A DNA stretch of 64,000 nucleotides from Clarkia xantiana subsp. parviflora. Taxonomy: Eukaryota; Streptophyta; Magnoliopsida; Myrtales; Onagraceae. The position numbers and the translations under genes are program-made. The stretch's first letter is position 1; each line of letters begins with the position of its first letter. The stretch lies in NCBI GenBank assembly GCA_036873135.1, contig JAPTYO010000014.1:21908952-21972951 (forward strand), in the 5' to 3' direction. The notes under the pieces are model-generated. The model worked only from the letters and a program-made list of their open reading frames with translations. It was not told the DNA's origin and ran no database searches. This document shows, in pieces, positions 1 to 12,710 of this stretch.

Positions 1-102
1 ATATTCAATGTATACAATTAATCACAATTAAAATTTCGGACCGTCCAAGATTCAATGTATGCAATTAATCGCAAATAAAATTTCCATATTTCGAACTCGT
101 CG

Positions 103-1021
<919 letters not shown>

Positions 1022-1481
1022 TAAAATTTCAGACGTTCAAGATTCAATGTATGTAATTAATCGAAATTAAAATTTCGCTGATTTTTAATAGACGCTTGAC
1101 GCGGAGCCGGCGAACGAAGATACCAGACGGTACAGGCGGCTGACAGTCTCAGTTGCAGAGTCATCTCTATCTCCAGCGAGATATAGTCGGTGGTCATCAA
1201 AGCCATATTTGTTGAAGAACAGACGCTTGACACGGATCCGACGACCAAAGGTAGCATGCGGTACTGGCATCTAAAATTTATTTGTGAATTTGCACAATGG
1301 TATTTTATGGTTCAAAATTTTCAGTTTTTCGTTTATTTTTTCAAATTTTAGACTGATATTTTATTTAAAAATAGTGTTCCAACATATTACAAATAGTAGT
1401 ATAAATTTCATCGAATGTTAGTTTGTTAATTATACATATTTGGTAAGTCACCCCGCGCAATGCGCAGAAAATGCACCTAGT

Positions 1482-2847
1482 TATATATAGTTATGCACCA
1501 TTTCTATTTATAAGCTGGTTAGATTATTAATAATCGTCATTAGTTGAAGCTAATCATGGGGAATTTATAAGTACTATCTTTAATAATCAAGTGAGACATG
1601 TTTTCCGTTCTTGTTAATTGTTATCATTTCTCTTCTAGCTCAAGCGCCGATTAGGGATGAATAGTATTCACTCCACTAAGAGGCACCCAAAATTCAAAAC
1701 TAATTCAACTTTAAAATTTTGTTTTCATTTTCATCCATTAATGAATTATTTAAGACTAATATATATATATATAGAGAGAGAGAGAGTGAGCTAGTTGAAA
1801 AATAAATATATATCATATGAAATGAAATGTATTGCAAGTTTATTTTATTATATAAATTACAGAATAATATTATTATTAATAAGCAGAAGTGATATATCTA
1901 ATAGATTTCCTTTTCCAAAGATAAGATTTTACTAATTAAGTACGAATTATTTCAATTGCAATATTATTGAGAGTAGGTTAGAAGGAGCAAACATTGTTCC
2001 ATCACCAACTAACCCATGCCTCCAACCGTTGATATATATTCCTTATGTTTTTTTTTTAATGAACATATTCCTTATGTTCATCAATATGTATGTTGTTATA
2101 TAGATTGGAAAATTCTTTTTAATGATAATGTCTTATTGAGCGCAAAATTGTATATATTGTGTTGGTGTATTCATTTCTAACACGATGTGTATACATCTAA
2201 CAGCATGAGGTGACATTTATTATGAATTTATACTTAAGTATACGACATTAATTGTATGCGTGATATATATACTGCGATACAGTTTTATCATCACATCTAG
2301 TTCTTAGTACTTTTTTTTTTGTAGAAAATATAAATATTACATTATAATTTTGATTTATAGCTAGAGTTTAATTTTCGATTCTTCAGAAATACTATGTGAT
2401 ATATGCATTTATAGTTGTTACTATTATATATATGTGAATGTGAAACCTGTTGACTACTATTGTATTAGTTAGTCTAGTCTTTAGTTTAGTTGATTACAGT
2501 AGACTTTACGTGTTGACTAAGTAATGTATATATATATAGCTTACCCTCCAAGAATGTAACTAACTTCCTGATTACTATCGAATGAATGATTTCTCTGATA
2601 CCATGCTCTTACAATATTTTACAAAATATATTTACGATTGATAAGAGTTTTAAAATAACAGAAATGAACTATGAAGCAAATAGTGTCGAGTGCAGTTTTG
2701 AACGTGATTTCGTGCATATAATTGCCACTTACGGAACTATACCATTTGTGATCAGGTTCAAATTAAGACGAGTGTTCTTAAGTTTAAGGACAATTACGTA
2801 GTGTCGTGGATTTAGTGAGATCTTTTCAAACAGAAATTTGTGTTTTT
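1482..2847. other. AT-rich spacer, no gene recognised
   Basis: AT-rich sequence with a (TA)n/(GA)n microsatellite at about 1759-1790 and several TA-rich runs. A 71-codon open frame at 2586-2801 has no recognisable motif and no gene-like context. No tRNA-like cloverleaf was seen. Confidence 0.6.
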
Positions 2848-5023
2848 AGTATATATCTATTATCTATTATCTATTACATCTATTACATATATATAAATCT
2901 ATTACATCACTAAAAATCTGTAAATTTGAATTTGTCCTCACATATAAATTGTCCTCACATAAAACTTCCCGCCAAAAAAAACTCCCTTTTTCAATGTTGA
3001 CACCTCTTCGAGATCAGGCTCCTTCCATCAACAGCCACGACATATACAAAATTAAAATTGTCCTCGTAGAGTCACAACTGTCTATTTGCTATACGAGTGC
3101 CTTTCGCCCTACACCACGAAATGGCGCCAAATACCCACACAACGCCACTTTCCTTTAACTGCCAAGTTGGGCCTTAAAATCTCTGTCCCTTAACTGTCTT
3201 ATGTCGCTTCCCGATAGTCTCTATGAATCTCTGTACGTACCTCCAGTTCTCTTTCGCTTGATCATTTTTTTCCTACTCCTATTTGGTTCCACATTTACTC
3301 AGACTACTTTTCCTCATTGTAAAGATGGCCCTCTGCGCTGGCTATGATCCTCTGTTTCCCACTTTCAATGATTGATAAGGTCGGTCGTGCGATTTCTCTC
3401 CAAATAGCTTTATCCGTACAACAACTTTGTAACTTCTTCGAGTTCATAGCTTAACATTTTTCAATGATTTTTGTTTCCCATTATATCCCCACTTATTTTT
3501 CTTGGTAGTAATATGTGTAAAATTTGCTATTATTGCCCAAAGCTGAATGGGTATACTTCATTTTTCTGGTAGTTGGTACTAATGAAATTTTCAAAAGGGC
3601 ACATATTTGCTCATATTCAAGTTATTCTGGATGGTTTTAGATCTTCTATTCCGTATAAGTAAAATCGTCAGAAGTATTGGAACTACCGTGTAGCGTATTC
3701 GTTACCGGAGCCCGGAGGTTTGGAATGCACTATTTTTTTCCTTTCAACAACTTGTACATTGTCGGGCAATCACAATTTTTCAATGCACATGAGATTTGAT
3801 TAGTTGACAGATTATATGTGTTGAGCATACTTCGTCTGGTGCATTTGAAATGGGTGGAAACTAGCATATTGACATTGGTTATTACAGATTAGAAATGTGT
3901 TGATTGTTTAACATACTTAGCGTGGTGTTTTGTTGTTGCTTTGTCCCACATCCCTTTCATGACATCTAATAAATATGGTCCATGTTATTGCTAGGCCAGA
4001 GAAGCAATTTCATTATCTTTACAGATGGCTCATGGAAAGTACTCCAGACTCAATGTGAGAAATCATCAAACTGATGCTCATACTTGTAGTGACATTTATT
4101 TATTTTTCCCATTGTTCACCGTTTGAATGATCATGTCCTCATCTTTTACTCCTGCCAAGAATTCAAATAAATCAGGTGTGAGGAGAACAACAATAAGGAG
4201 TTATATAGTAACAGCGAGGCGAGGCCACTCAAACAAAGATTTGAGTGAGAAAATATTTGAAGAACAATCAGAAAATTCAGATATAGAAGCTAAGGAAGAG
4301 ACGGTTGAGAAGGACACAGTGCCGACAAGTGACAAGCAAGACGGGACAAAGAATGCATGCAGTTGAGAAAATCCAAGAAGAAAATGACGATGAATGAAAA
4401 TAAGAGAAAGTTGAAGAATACTGGAGAATCTATGGTGAATTCTAATTTTGACCATGCAAAAAGTACGCATAATATATTATTGTAAAAAATCAGACTGACA
4501 AGGATGCAAACGTAAGTAGAAAAGAATGTGTGGATTGTGGATAATGATAATTTACAGACCACTGAGCGAGAAACGACCTCTCTAGATACGGAAGAAGATG
4601 GAAATAGAGCCAATTAGATGTTTCTGAAGAAGGTTTGGAGGACAAAGTGGAGATCAAGGACAGAGAAGTTTTCAACTGAAATTCTTCCTTATAGCTGAAA
4701 GTAGAAACAATCAATAAGACCAGTTTCGAGTTTCGGATTTCTGGTTAAAAAATGCATTTTTTTTAACTATGTCGCGTTCAATTTTAGATTGTCAAACATT
4801 TTCATTACACATTCGTACTTAACTCTAGAATACATAGCTCTGGAAGAATTATTTACGTAAGTTTCATACAAAAAATGGTATATATATTTATTTATTTTTA
4901 ACTGTTCAAAACTATTATTATCAATGATATTATTTTTAAAACTAAAATATATGCATATATAATAATGAATTAAAATTATTTATATTATAACACGCGCGTA
5001 CAATGTACGTGCAAAAATTCTAG
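2848..5023 (+). mobile_element. Candidate Helitron-like element 2
   Basis: The right end has a strong hairpin (arms GCGCGTAC and GTACGTGC around AAT, about 4993-5012) followed by a short A-rich stretch and CTAGT ending at 5023, the Helitron 3' pattern. The left border is tentative: TCTATTA-rich sequence near 2848 precedes a GTCCTCACAT motif that occurs twice (about 2935-2960), and the same arrangement recurs at 5038, right after this element. Inside is an open frame at 4127-4366 (79 codons, Lys/Glu-rich C-terminus) that I do not recognise. It may be captured host sequence. Confidence 0.5.
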
Positions 5024-6007
5024 TAAAAATAAAAATATCTATATTCAAATATGTCCTCACATAAATTTTGTCCTCACACAACCCTAACCACCATCTTATT
5101 TGATTATTTCCCGCTTAAACCAAACGAAACAATGGTCCGTACGTAATTATTAACATGCGACTGAAACAACACCACTCTTCTAATTCAGTTAAAGCAACGG
5201 CAAAATAATTCAATTAAGGCGCTTACATACTCACTGCAATCCCCAAGGATCCTCTCATCTAAAACATTCATGTCTGTGCCACTATATCACCGCCTTCCTT
5301 CTTTGGTCATCCTTCCGGAGTGTACGATCCTAATCCCTAACAATATTCATCACACTTCTATGGCACCATAATGCAAGAACCCCAAACCCTAAATTAAACT
5401 GCTACCTCGCCAAGACAAATAAACCAACGTGATGGCCAGCAGCAGCAGCACCCTCCAACAACAATAATATGGAACATATACATCCACGGGCACCGATTCA
5501 GCCACTATCACGATGTCCTGCAACTAATTTGGTACTATCTTGTATTTTTTTTATTCTGTAATAATCCAAATCATCTATCCAAACATATTTATGAGATGTT
5601 ACATATTTTCAAATATAAAATTGCTACATACAAATTATCCCATGCACTGTGCTTCTTCTGATGTGCTATTTCTGGTTGTGATGCTACCAATTTTTTACTT
5701 TAAAAAAAAATACATGTATATAATGTGCTTTCTTATTTATAGCATACAAAAAATTGAATACCTCTCTAGAATTACAAATCCATGATGCAACAGCAAGATC
5801 ATTCTCACTTTTTTTCCGAGCCAAGATACACAATATTTCTTTTATTTTGAAAAAAAAAAACTCACATGAATTTGGAAGACGCTTGGACATGAATTTGGAT
5901 GACGCTTGGACTTATTAGGGTGGGGACGAGGTTTTTTGGTAGTAAAATTTATTTTTGTTGAAAGAGATGCTGAGTATCAAGTATCATGTCTTATGCCAAC
6001 TTGGTAA
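5024..6007 (+). mobile_element. Second Helitron-type 5' end and AT-rich remnant
   Basis: Starting near 5038, TCTATATTC followed by two GTCCTCACA motifs repeats the left-end pattern of the preceding element, suggesting a related element inserted directly behind the first. No matching 3' hairpin was found downstream. Around 5431-5460 a CAG/CAA-rich stretch could be a scrap of a captured gene, but it contains stops. 5540-6007 is AT-rich with A-runs and no recognisable gene. Confidence 0.3.
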
Positions 6008-6600
6008 GGTTAACAACTTAAGAAAGGTCTGAAATTTGCCAAATGTTAACCGGAGATGTCTGAATTTTCAAAAGTTAATTTGAAATGTCTGAAATTTCAA
6101 CTTTGTTGATTTAAGGTTTTCCGTCAATTTTTGGGTTAAATTTAATAGATTGTGTGAAATGACATTCTTACCCCTTTTAATATTTTTTTTATCTAATATC
6201 TTATTTGAGGAAATGTGAAATGACAAAATTACCCCTGAAGTCAAATTAAAACCACCACGGCACCGTCCACCGCCACCCAGCTCCGACCACCACCACCCCG
6301 ACTCCGATGACCACCACCCAACTCCGGCGACCACCACCACGACTCTGATTAGGCCCAAATTAGAGCCAACGGTCCCGATTGGACCCAAATCGGAGCCAAA
6401 AAGCTCTGATCGGAGCCATAGAGCTTTGATTTGGAGCTTTCTAGCTCAGGTCGGAGACACAGAAGTCCGATCTGGAGCTCTGTGGCTCCGATCGGAGCTT
6501 TGAGGCTCCGATTTGAGCCCAATCGAGGCCGGTGGCTCCGATTTGGGCCCAATCAGAGCCGTCGTGTGGCGGTCACCGGAGTTGGGTGGTGGTCGCCAGT
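6008..6600. mobile_element. TIR element E1, right end missing
   Basis: The first 180 bp closely follow the inverted right end of element E3 (47216-48151): GGTTAA-type terminus, spaced phrases GTCTGAAATTT, TTTGTTGATT, GTTTTCCGTC and GGGTTAAATTTAA in the same order. The interior (6240-6600) is GC-rich, with CCACCACC stretches and repeated GGCTCCGAT/ATCGGAGC units like those inside E3. No matching right terminus is seen, so the copy is truncated near 6600. Confidence 0.65.
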
Positions 6601-6870
6601 GGCCAAAAAATATAAACTATGTTAGGCATTGAGGGCTCAACATGGTTTCACTGTGCAAAAAGAACCCGTCAAAGGATGGATGGGTCTATTTTAGTAATAA
6701 AGCACAATGCGTGGATCATGGGTTTAGCCCAATATTTACGGTCATCGTGAATTATGGCCCTATCTAAAGGCCTTTGTGAACTTCTTCTATATATAATCTA
6801 AATGGACGACCAATATAATAATAACTTGGTGATAAAGGTTATAGTTTCTTGCCGCCGAAGAAAATAGTTG

Positions 6871-7404
6871 TCCAAAACTAGGGCTAGGCAGGCAATGGTA
6901 TGCCCCATATCTCTTCATTTTATGTATGGAGTACCTAACCTACTTTAGTAATGAGGAAGTGATGAATAATAGTTGGAATGAGATAAATGTTGGTCGAGTG
7001 ATTGTTCCGCTTACTCACCTGTTTTTTGCGGATGATTTGATCTTAATGTGGCTGAGGCCACGTCTAACAATTGTTTATGCATTTAGTTTGTCCTTAGGAA
7101 ATTCTGTAACATGTCAGGTCAGAAAATAAACTTCGGGAAGTCTATCGTTGCTTTCTCTAAGAACATTGTTGAGTCTGATAAAGTTGTGTTCTCTGAGTTG
7201 CTCAATGTTCGAGTTCTGGATAAATTTGGTTCTTATTTAGGCTTTCCGCTGGATACTTCGAATGCCAAAGTTAGTTCTTTTAACTTTATCATTGATAAGG
7301 TTAGGGCGAAACTTACTGGTTGGAGATCTAATCTACTCTCCATGGCGGGTAGAGTGACTTTGGTGAAATCAGTGATGTCCATGGTGCCAAAAAAAAACAT
7401 GTAA
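6871..7404 (+). pseudogene. LINE reverse transcriptase, C-terminal half, broken
   Basis: Two overlapping open frames (6926-7129 and 7111-7404) together carry the palm FADD motif and the following GQKINFGKS and GYLGFPL-type segments of plant LINE RT. The shift between them near 7110 and the A-rich run at 7390 break the protein. The catalytic Asp pair is present but motifs upstream of PYLFILCM are missing, so no active enzyme is possible. Confidence 0.88.
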
Positions 7405-7940
7405 GGACTTGGATAAGCTTAACATGAATTTTGTGTGGGGTAGTACAGATCAAAAGAAAAGAATGCACTTGGTTAAGTGGGAAGAGATTTTGAAACCTGT
7501 TTCTTTGGGGGGGGGGCTTAGGCATCAAATCCTCTGAGATGAGGAATAAGGCCTTTCTTGGAGGATTGGCCTGGAGACTTAGAAATGTGGATGCAACGTG
7601 GTCAAATTTGCTAAACAATAGATTTGCTAAGCAACAAAATTCCCCTTCTAGCCGAACACCTTGTAATTGGAAAGCTATTCAAGAGGGTTTTAATACCCTC
7701 CAACTCGGGTTGTGTTAGTCGGTTGCCAATGGTAACTCTATTAGTCTTTGGAATGATACCTGGTTGGGGAGCAATCACTTGAGATCAGTTGTGTCGGGTC
7801 CACTCCTTGAACATGAACTCTCCTTGAGTGACAGAGACATTTTTCAAAACAGGCTATGGAATTTGGAGTCCATTTCTATTTATCTTCTTGTTGAGATCAT
7901 TGATGCTATTAAGAGCATCCCCGGTAACATAACTTGAGCT

Positions 7941-9010
7941 ATGCAGGATTCTCTAATCTGGAAAAGTTCACATACAAGAGCTTTCTCTAATTCTTCAGCA
8001 TATGAAGCTCTTTCTGGTAGGGAGATCTCTTCTTCTGTCTCTTCGTGGAATTGGATTTGGGAAACTCCTATAGTGCCCCGAATTCCTTACTTCGTCTGGC
8101 TTAGTTTTAGCGGTAGACTTGCCACTGTTTTACTACTTAACCACATGGCGTGTAACATTTTCCCCATCTGTCAGGTTTGCTCTAGAGACATCGATGATGT
8201 TGATCATATTTGTGTGAACCAACTAAGAGGACTTGGGACAATTGCCATATCCCACCTATCGCATTCGCTTCATTCAACCTTCCTTTGGGAGAATGGATTA
8301 AATTCGATTGCACGCTAAAGGACGCTTTTGTCCATGGCGTGGATTGGAGAACTTTTTTCTGTTATTGTCTTTGGAACATTTGAAAAAGTAGGAATGCTTT
8401 TATCTTTCGGGGAACCCCCGCTACTAATGATGTGCTTAGTGTCTCTCTTATTCAAGCTAGGTGCTACCAAGATGCCATGGATAAGAAGGTAGCGACAACA
8501 CATTGTACGACCATACATGTCAAGTGGACTCCTCCTGAACATGTGTTGGAAAAACACAACACGGATGGGACGTCTCATGGGAACCCGGGGAAAGCTGGAG
8601 CTGGCGGTGTCATCCGTGACAAGAATGGGAACTGGATCTCAGGATTTTCTCGTAACCTGGGCACTACTAATAGTTTGCTTGCAGAATTTTGGGCAATTCG
8701 TGATGGTCTTTCACTTACTCTCTAGCTGGAGATCAAATCATTACACATTGAAACTGATGCTTTGGTTGCTCATAAACTCATTTCTGATACTGTTGATGTC
8801 AACTTGAAGCTCATGCCTATTATTTCAAATCGCAGGAATCTTTTACTCCAGTTTAGCATATACAAGTTTAGGCATGTCTATCGGGAAGCTAACTCGGTCG
8901 CGGATGCCATGGCTAAGATTGGGGTCAATCAACAGTCTAGTTTCATTATTCATAGTGTCCCTCCTCGCGAGACTCGGATTTGTACTTTTAAAGACATGAT
9001 TGGGATTTGA
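7941..9010 (+). pseudogene. LINE zinc-binding region and RNase H, broken
   Basis: 7941-8318 carries WNWIWETPIVPRIPYFVWL and CQVCSRDIDDVDHI, the zf-RVT region found after RT in plant LINEs. 8540-9010 carries an RNase H fold signature: NTDGTSHGNPG, AGAGGVIRD, LLAEFWAIRDGL, HIETDAL and VYREANSVADAMAKIG. A TAG near 8725 and frame changes between 8230 and 8430 interrupt it. Confidence 0.85.
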
Positions 9011-9126
9011 ATCCCGTGTGATTAGGATAATATGTCCTTCGTTAGGTACGCTGGTTGTTGCGTTTGTTTTGTCTGACGCACAACCTTTTGTTTCTAGTTT
9101 GTATTTCATCATTCTACCAAAAAAAT

Positions 9127-9649
9127 ACAATAATCATATCATACTTTTTTTTACTATAAATATATCAAACTATACAAGTATATTTTTTTTAGTATCATAA
9201 TGATGGTTTTTATTGCATTTTAATCTTTATAGCAATTATTTTTAAAACAAATCCATGTTAATAAGATTTTGGAGTTTTGCTCCTAAAATAATTAAATAAA
9301 ATATTAAATCATCTTAAATTCGTAATTGAGATACTTCCAAATTCGATGAATTAGCTAATGAAAATTGAAGACTTTCTGTGAACAATGATAAACCCTCACC
9401 ATATTATCCCTTTTACACCTCATAGGATATGAGAAGTACGAGGAGATCAACATGCCGCCTGATGTTGCTGTGTCAACTTAATGTAGCGAATAAATAAAAA
9501 AGAAGTCATTGACGCAACACCAACTTATAAAGAATTTTAAGTTTGAACATTTTTTTAGATATAATGTTTTGATTATGTAAAAACACGTATGTATTTAAAA
9601 TAAATGAAATCATCGAGTTCATAACATCAAAAGTCCCGTCAACAACATC
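9127..9649. other. AT-rich spacer, no gene recognised
   Basis: AT-rich sequence between the LINE tail and the tandem array. No coding, RNA or repeat signature seen beyond short A/T runs. Confidence 0.55.
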
Positions 9650-10240
9650 TTTAAAGGAGATTAGTCATCGAAACTAACTCCTCGAAGATATGATAAAATC
9701 AGTCTCACCAGAAAGGAGAATAGTCATCAAAACTAACTCCTAGACGATTTGAAAAAACAATTCGTCATCATCTAAAAATGATATTATCATCAAACTAACT
9801 CCTCGAAGACCTGATAAAATTAGTTGTCACCAAAAATGAGAATAATCACACTATCTCCTAGACGTTCTGAAGAAATCTGTCGTCGCCATATATAAAGGAG
9901 ATTAGTCATTAGAACTAACTCCTCGAAGAACTGATAAAATCATTCGTCTTCTTAAAGGAAAATAATCATCAAAACTAACTCCTGAACGATCTGAAGAAAT
10001 CAGTCGTCGTCTACAAAGAAGATTAGTCATCAAAACTAACTCCTCAAAGACCTAATAAAATAAATCGTCGCCTGAACGGAGAATGGTTATCAAAACTAAC
10101 TCCTAGAAGATCCGAATACATCATTAGTCTCCATCTACAACGGAGATTTGTCGTAAAAACTAACTCCTCGAAGACCTGATAAAATTAGTCGAAGACCTGA
10201 TAAAATTAGTCGGGGACCTCTACCTAAGAATAGCCAACAA
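9650..10240. repeat. Higher-order tandem repeat, alternating A/B units of about 60 bp
   Basis: Nine units share the core ATCAAAACTAACTCCT. They alternate between type A (core followed by CGAAGACCTGATAAAAT; units near 9656, 9778, 9897, 10018, 10142) and type B (core followed by AGACGATCTGAAGAAAT; units near 9715, 9836, 9957, 10078). The period is therefore about 120 bp for an A-B pair. The last A unit carries an extra 20-bp duplication of its tail. The array lies on the 3' side of the minus-strand antisense-ORF remnant, the same relative position as tandem repeats in the Tat element at 48-58 kb. Confidence 0.85.
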
Positions 10241-10439
10241 AGATAATTCCTAAGAAGCAAATAAAATGATCGCCGCCATCCACAAGGGAGATAAAAAGCA
10301 CTTGAAGACTCTTAATAAGCTAAGAGGAAAAGAAAAAGGCGACGACTCCAAAGTGAAATGAAATAGAGATAAATGATTTTTTTTTTTCCTTAAAAATATA
10401 TAAAAAAAATATCATAAAAAGAAAAGGGAGTGATAAAAC

Positions 10440-12097
10440 ATATATGAATTCACCCCATAATTCCTTTCAGTGGCAATGTGCTTTCCCTCATCTAAATATT
10501 GCTTCATCTCGGAGGCTTCCTTCTGAGTCGCAACTGCCTCTTCCTTCAAAGTCGTCGCTTCAACCTGCATGACAGCCAACTCCTTCACCAAAGCATCCTA
10601 TTTTCTTTGGGCGTCGATTTAAAGAGCAGTCATTGTCTGGAGGAAATTTTGGCTCAAAGATAGCTCATTAGAGCGCTTCTTCAAATCCACCTAGAGAGCA
10701 GCATGACCCTCTGACAATCGGGTCAGATCCCATTCACCTAAGCCACCTCCTCTTGAAGACACAAAATTTCTTCCCCAATGACTCCACCATTAAATGCTGG
10801 ATTTTTCGCTTGGAAAACATCAACTTGGTGACGAGTTGATCATCAACCTCGAGTACTGAAATGAATCCCCCGTCGTCTACAAATATAGAAATGCATCAGA
10901 AAAAAAGGCATAAATTTACACCTACCTTGGCCTGTTTCTGCAGGAAAAGTCATGTCGACTCCTCAACCTCATTAATGTCAATAGAGAGGCGATGGAGATA
11001 ATAAGGAGGGATGTAGGAATTCATCAAATGGAGAGTCACGTCGCAATTCACAATTGTGTGACCTTGTTTCAGTTGGTACCGCCAAGAGACTCTAAGGGGC
11101 TTCATTCAGCTTGCCCTCATAAACCACAGGCAGCGCCTGAAACATCTTCCAGCAAAATGGAGGTCCATCGTAGACACCCCAGTCGTTGCATGGGGGAAGA
11201 GGGCTCCGACTCTTTCTCCTTATGCTTATATTTTCTAGAGGAGTCGTTGCCTAAAAATGATACACCCAACGAGACTTGTTAATAACAAAAGAACCAAATC
11301 AGTTGGTACGAGACAAAATCGAAGTACATGTTTTGGGGTCGATGACATAAGGAGAACCCCATTTAAGGATCAAACCAAACTTATGGGCACAATCTGCTTT
11401 ATGGTTAAAAATGTCTTCAGAAGACAAACCTTGAAGGTTGAAGAGGTGATCCAGATCCTCCTTCTCCAAGCCTGGGTCTTCGTCAAATAAATCGACAATT
11501 AGACCATCCAGGCCCATGCAAAGAGACGCAACATGGGCGTTATTCTCCCTTTTCGCGGAAGGCTCTTCAGCATTCACAGAGCTCTCCTTGTCGTCGCCAG
11601 TGCAAGATTGGCGGTTGACAGGAATCTTGATCTGACCTTAAGAGCCCTTGGGTTTAGGAGTTTTGGGAGCCTTGGAAGCTGCATTTGGTACAACCAGACT
11701 TCAAGTTCATCCAACTTCTTCCCAATCTGGGAGGGCTGAAATCCAGTCGCCGCATGTTGACGGGTAAAATACGACTTCAGAAACCTAGAAAAGAAAAATG
11801 GAATCATAAAAAATATGTGGGAATACTAATGAAAAAGAAATTACCCAATTCACAACGCCATTAGAGTGTCGCAGTCGGATCTTAGATCGAATCAAAGTTG
11901 ACTCAGTAATTGGCGTCACTGAGTTCCATGTCTCAAACCATGCCTGAAAAGCCTCACATATCCACTCCAACTCATAGAACTCCCAGGCGGCAAGATCCTC
12001 TAAATTAGGGGGGGTGTGTAAGAACCCCTGGAAGGATCTACCTCCCTGAATACACCAACTCGACAAAAGAAATATATCTTCTTCCAATTGGTGTTAA
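10440..12097 (-). pseudogene. Remnant of a Tat-lineage retrotransposon antisense ORF (gypsy-type transposon domain and coiled coil)
   Basis: Read on the minus strand, 12087-11785 carries NWKKIYFF-like and WEFYELEWICEAFQAW segments followed by an intron-like gap. 11577-11299 encodes an acidic stretch ending DPKTCTSILS, and 10700-10440 encodes a Lys/Glu-rich helix (LVKELAVMQVEATTLKEEA) interrupted by stops. N-W-K-x-x-F-F followed by a long coiled coil is the layout of the extra ORF of Tat elements (Pfam PF04195-type), seen again at 51060-53486. The 5' part continues beyond the copia insertion at 20393. Degenerate; family assignment is by layout and short motifs only. Confidence 0.5.
12093..12097. 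repeat. Target site duplication, left copy (GTTAA)
   Basis: GTTAA directly precedes the left LTR and recurs at 20393-20397 directly after the right LTR: a perfect 5-bp duplication. Confidence 0.95.
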
Positions 12098-12697
12098 TGT
12101 TGGATTACGGGGACGTAATACTATAGAATGCTAAACGTGTACTTGTAAGTAATCTAATTACGCAGCGGAATAATGTACACATACCTCAATATCTTTCCTT
12201 CCCAAGAACGTTGTGGAGGGAGTTCTGATCCTCCGGTCGGAACCCATACAAGTTCTTCGTGAGAAGAAGTCCTACGCGGTATAAGCTCCACAGCAAATCC
12301 TCTGATCGATTCTTCAACGGGTACAGAACCTCGGACTGAATGCTCAGAAGCAATTTGGCACGCCAATGGTGGTGTTAGGGGGCCGGCCGAAATATGCTTG
12401 TAGAGAGAAAGAGATTTCTCTCAAATCACAACTCAGGAGGAGTTGTGATCAATGTGTGTTTTGGGAGTGACCCCAAGACCTCTTTATATAATGGGAGGAG
12501 GAGAAAATCATCCTCCCTACTATTAGGGTTTCGACCGACCTATGATGTGGGTAGGAGGCCCAATTTTGGGCCTCCCATGTCACATGGGAACTGGGTCTGG
12601 CCCAATTACCCCTAATGTGACATTTACCTAATTATCTTAGGTAACCACATATATTAACGGGCTACCAATTACGGCGCCACGTCATCATATGCTAACA
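12098..12697 (-). repeat. 3' LTR of the copia element
   Basis: 600-bp terminal repeat, TG...CA bounded, nearly identical to 19794-20392. Contains TATATAA-like sequence near 12485 and the usual promoter/terminator functions are expected here but not demonstrable. Confidence 0.95.
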
Positions 12698-12710
12698 GCT
12701 CCCACTCGCC
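12698..12710 (-). other. Polypurine tract of the copia element
   Basis: On the minus strand the bases just before the 3' LTR read GGCGAGTGGGAGC, a purine-rich tract in the position where plus-strand DNA synthesis starts. Confidence 0.75.

Larger units (their letters stand above)
6871..9126 (+). mobile_element. 5'-truncated L1-type LINE (non-LTR retrotransposon)
   Basis: In order on the plus strand: the C-terminal part of a LINE reverse transcriptase (PYLFILCMEYL near 6900, then LTHLFFADDLILM with the FADD catalytic motif near 7010-7050), the thumb region (SGQKINFGKS, GSYLGFPLD, LTGWRSNLLSMAGRVTLVKS), a zf-RVT-like region with CQVCSRDIDDVDH, and a C-terminal RNase H (NTDGTSHGNPGKAGAGGVIRD). 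This order is typical of plant L1 elements that gained an RNase H. The endonuclease and the 5' part of RT are absent. The 3' end is a short A-rich tail near 9120. Frameshifts occur near 7110, in the A-run at 7390 and in the G-run at 7507; a TAG interrupts RNase H near 8725. Confidence 0.9.

Noticed and set aside
9650..10240. CRISPR-like regular repeat array
   Set aside because: Eukaryotic context, diverged contiguous units and no unique spacers; it is a tandem higher-order repeat.
12394..12615. 73-codon open frame
   Set aside because: Lies wholly in the copia LTR and is repeated in the other LTR; LTR sequence, not a gene.
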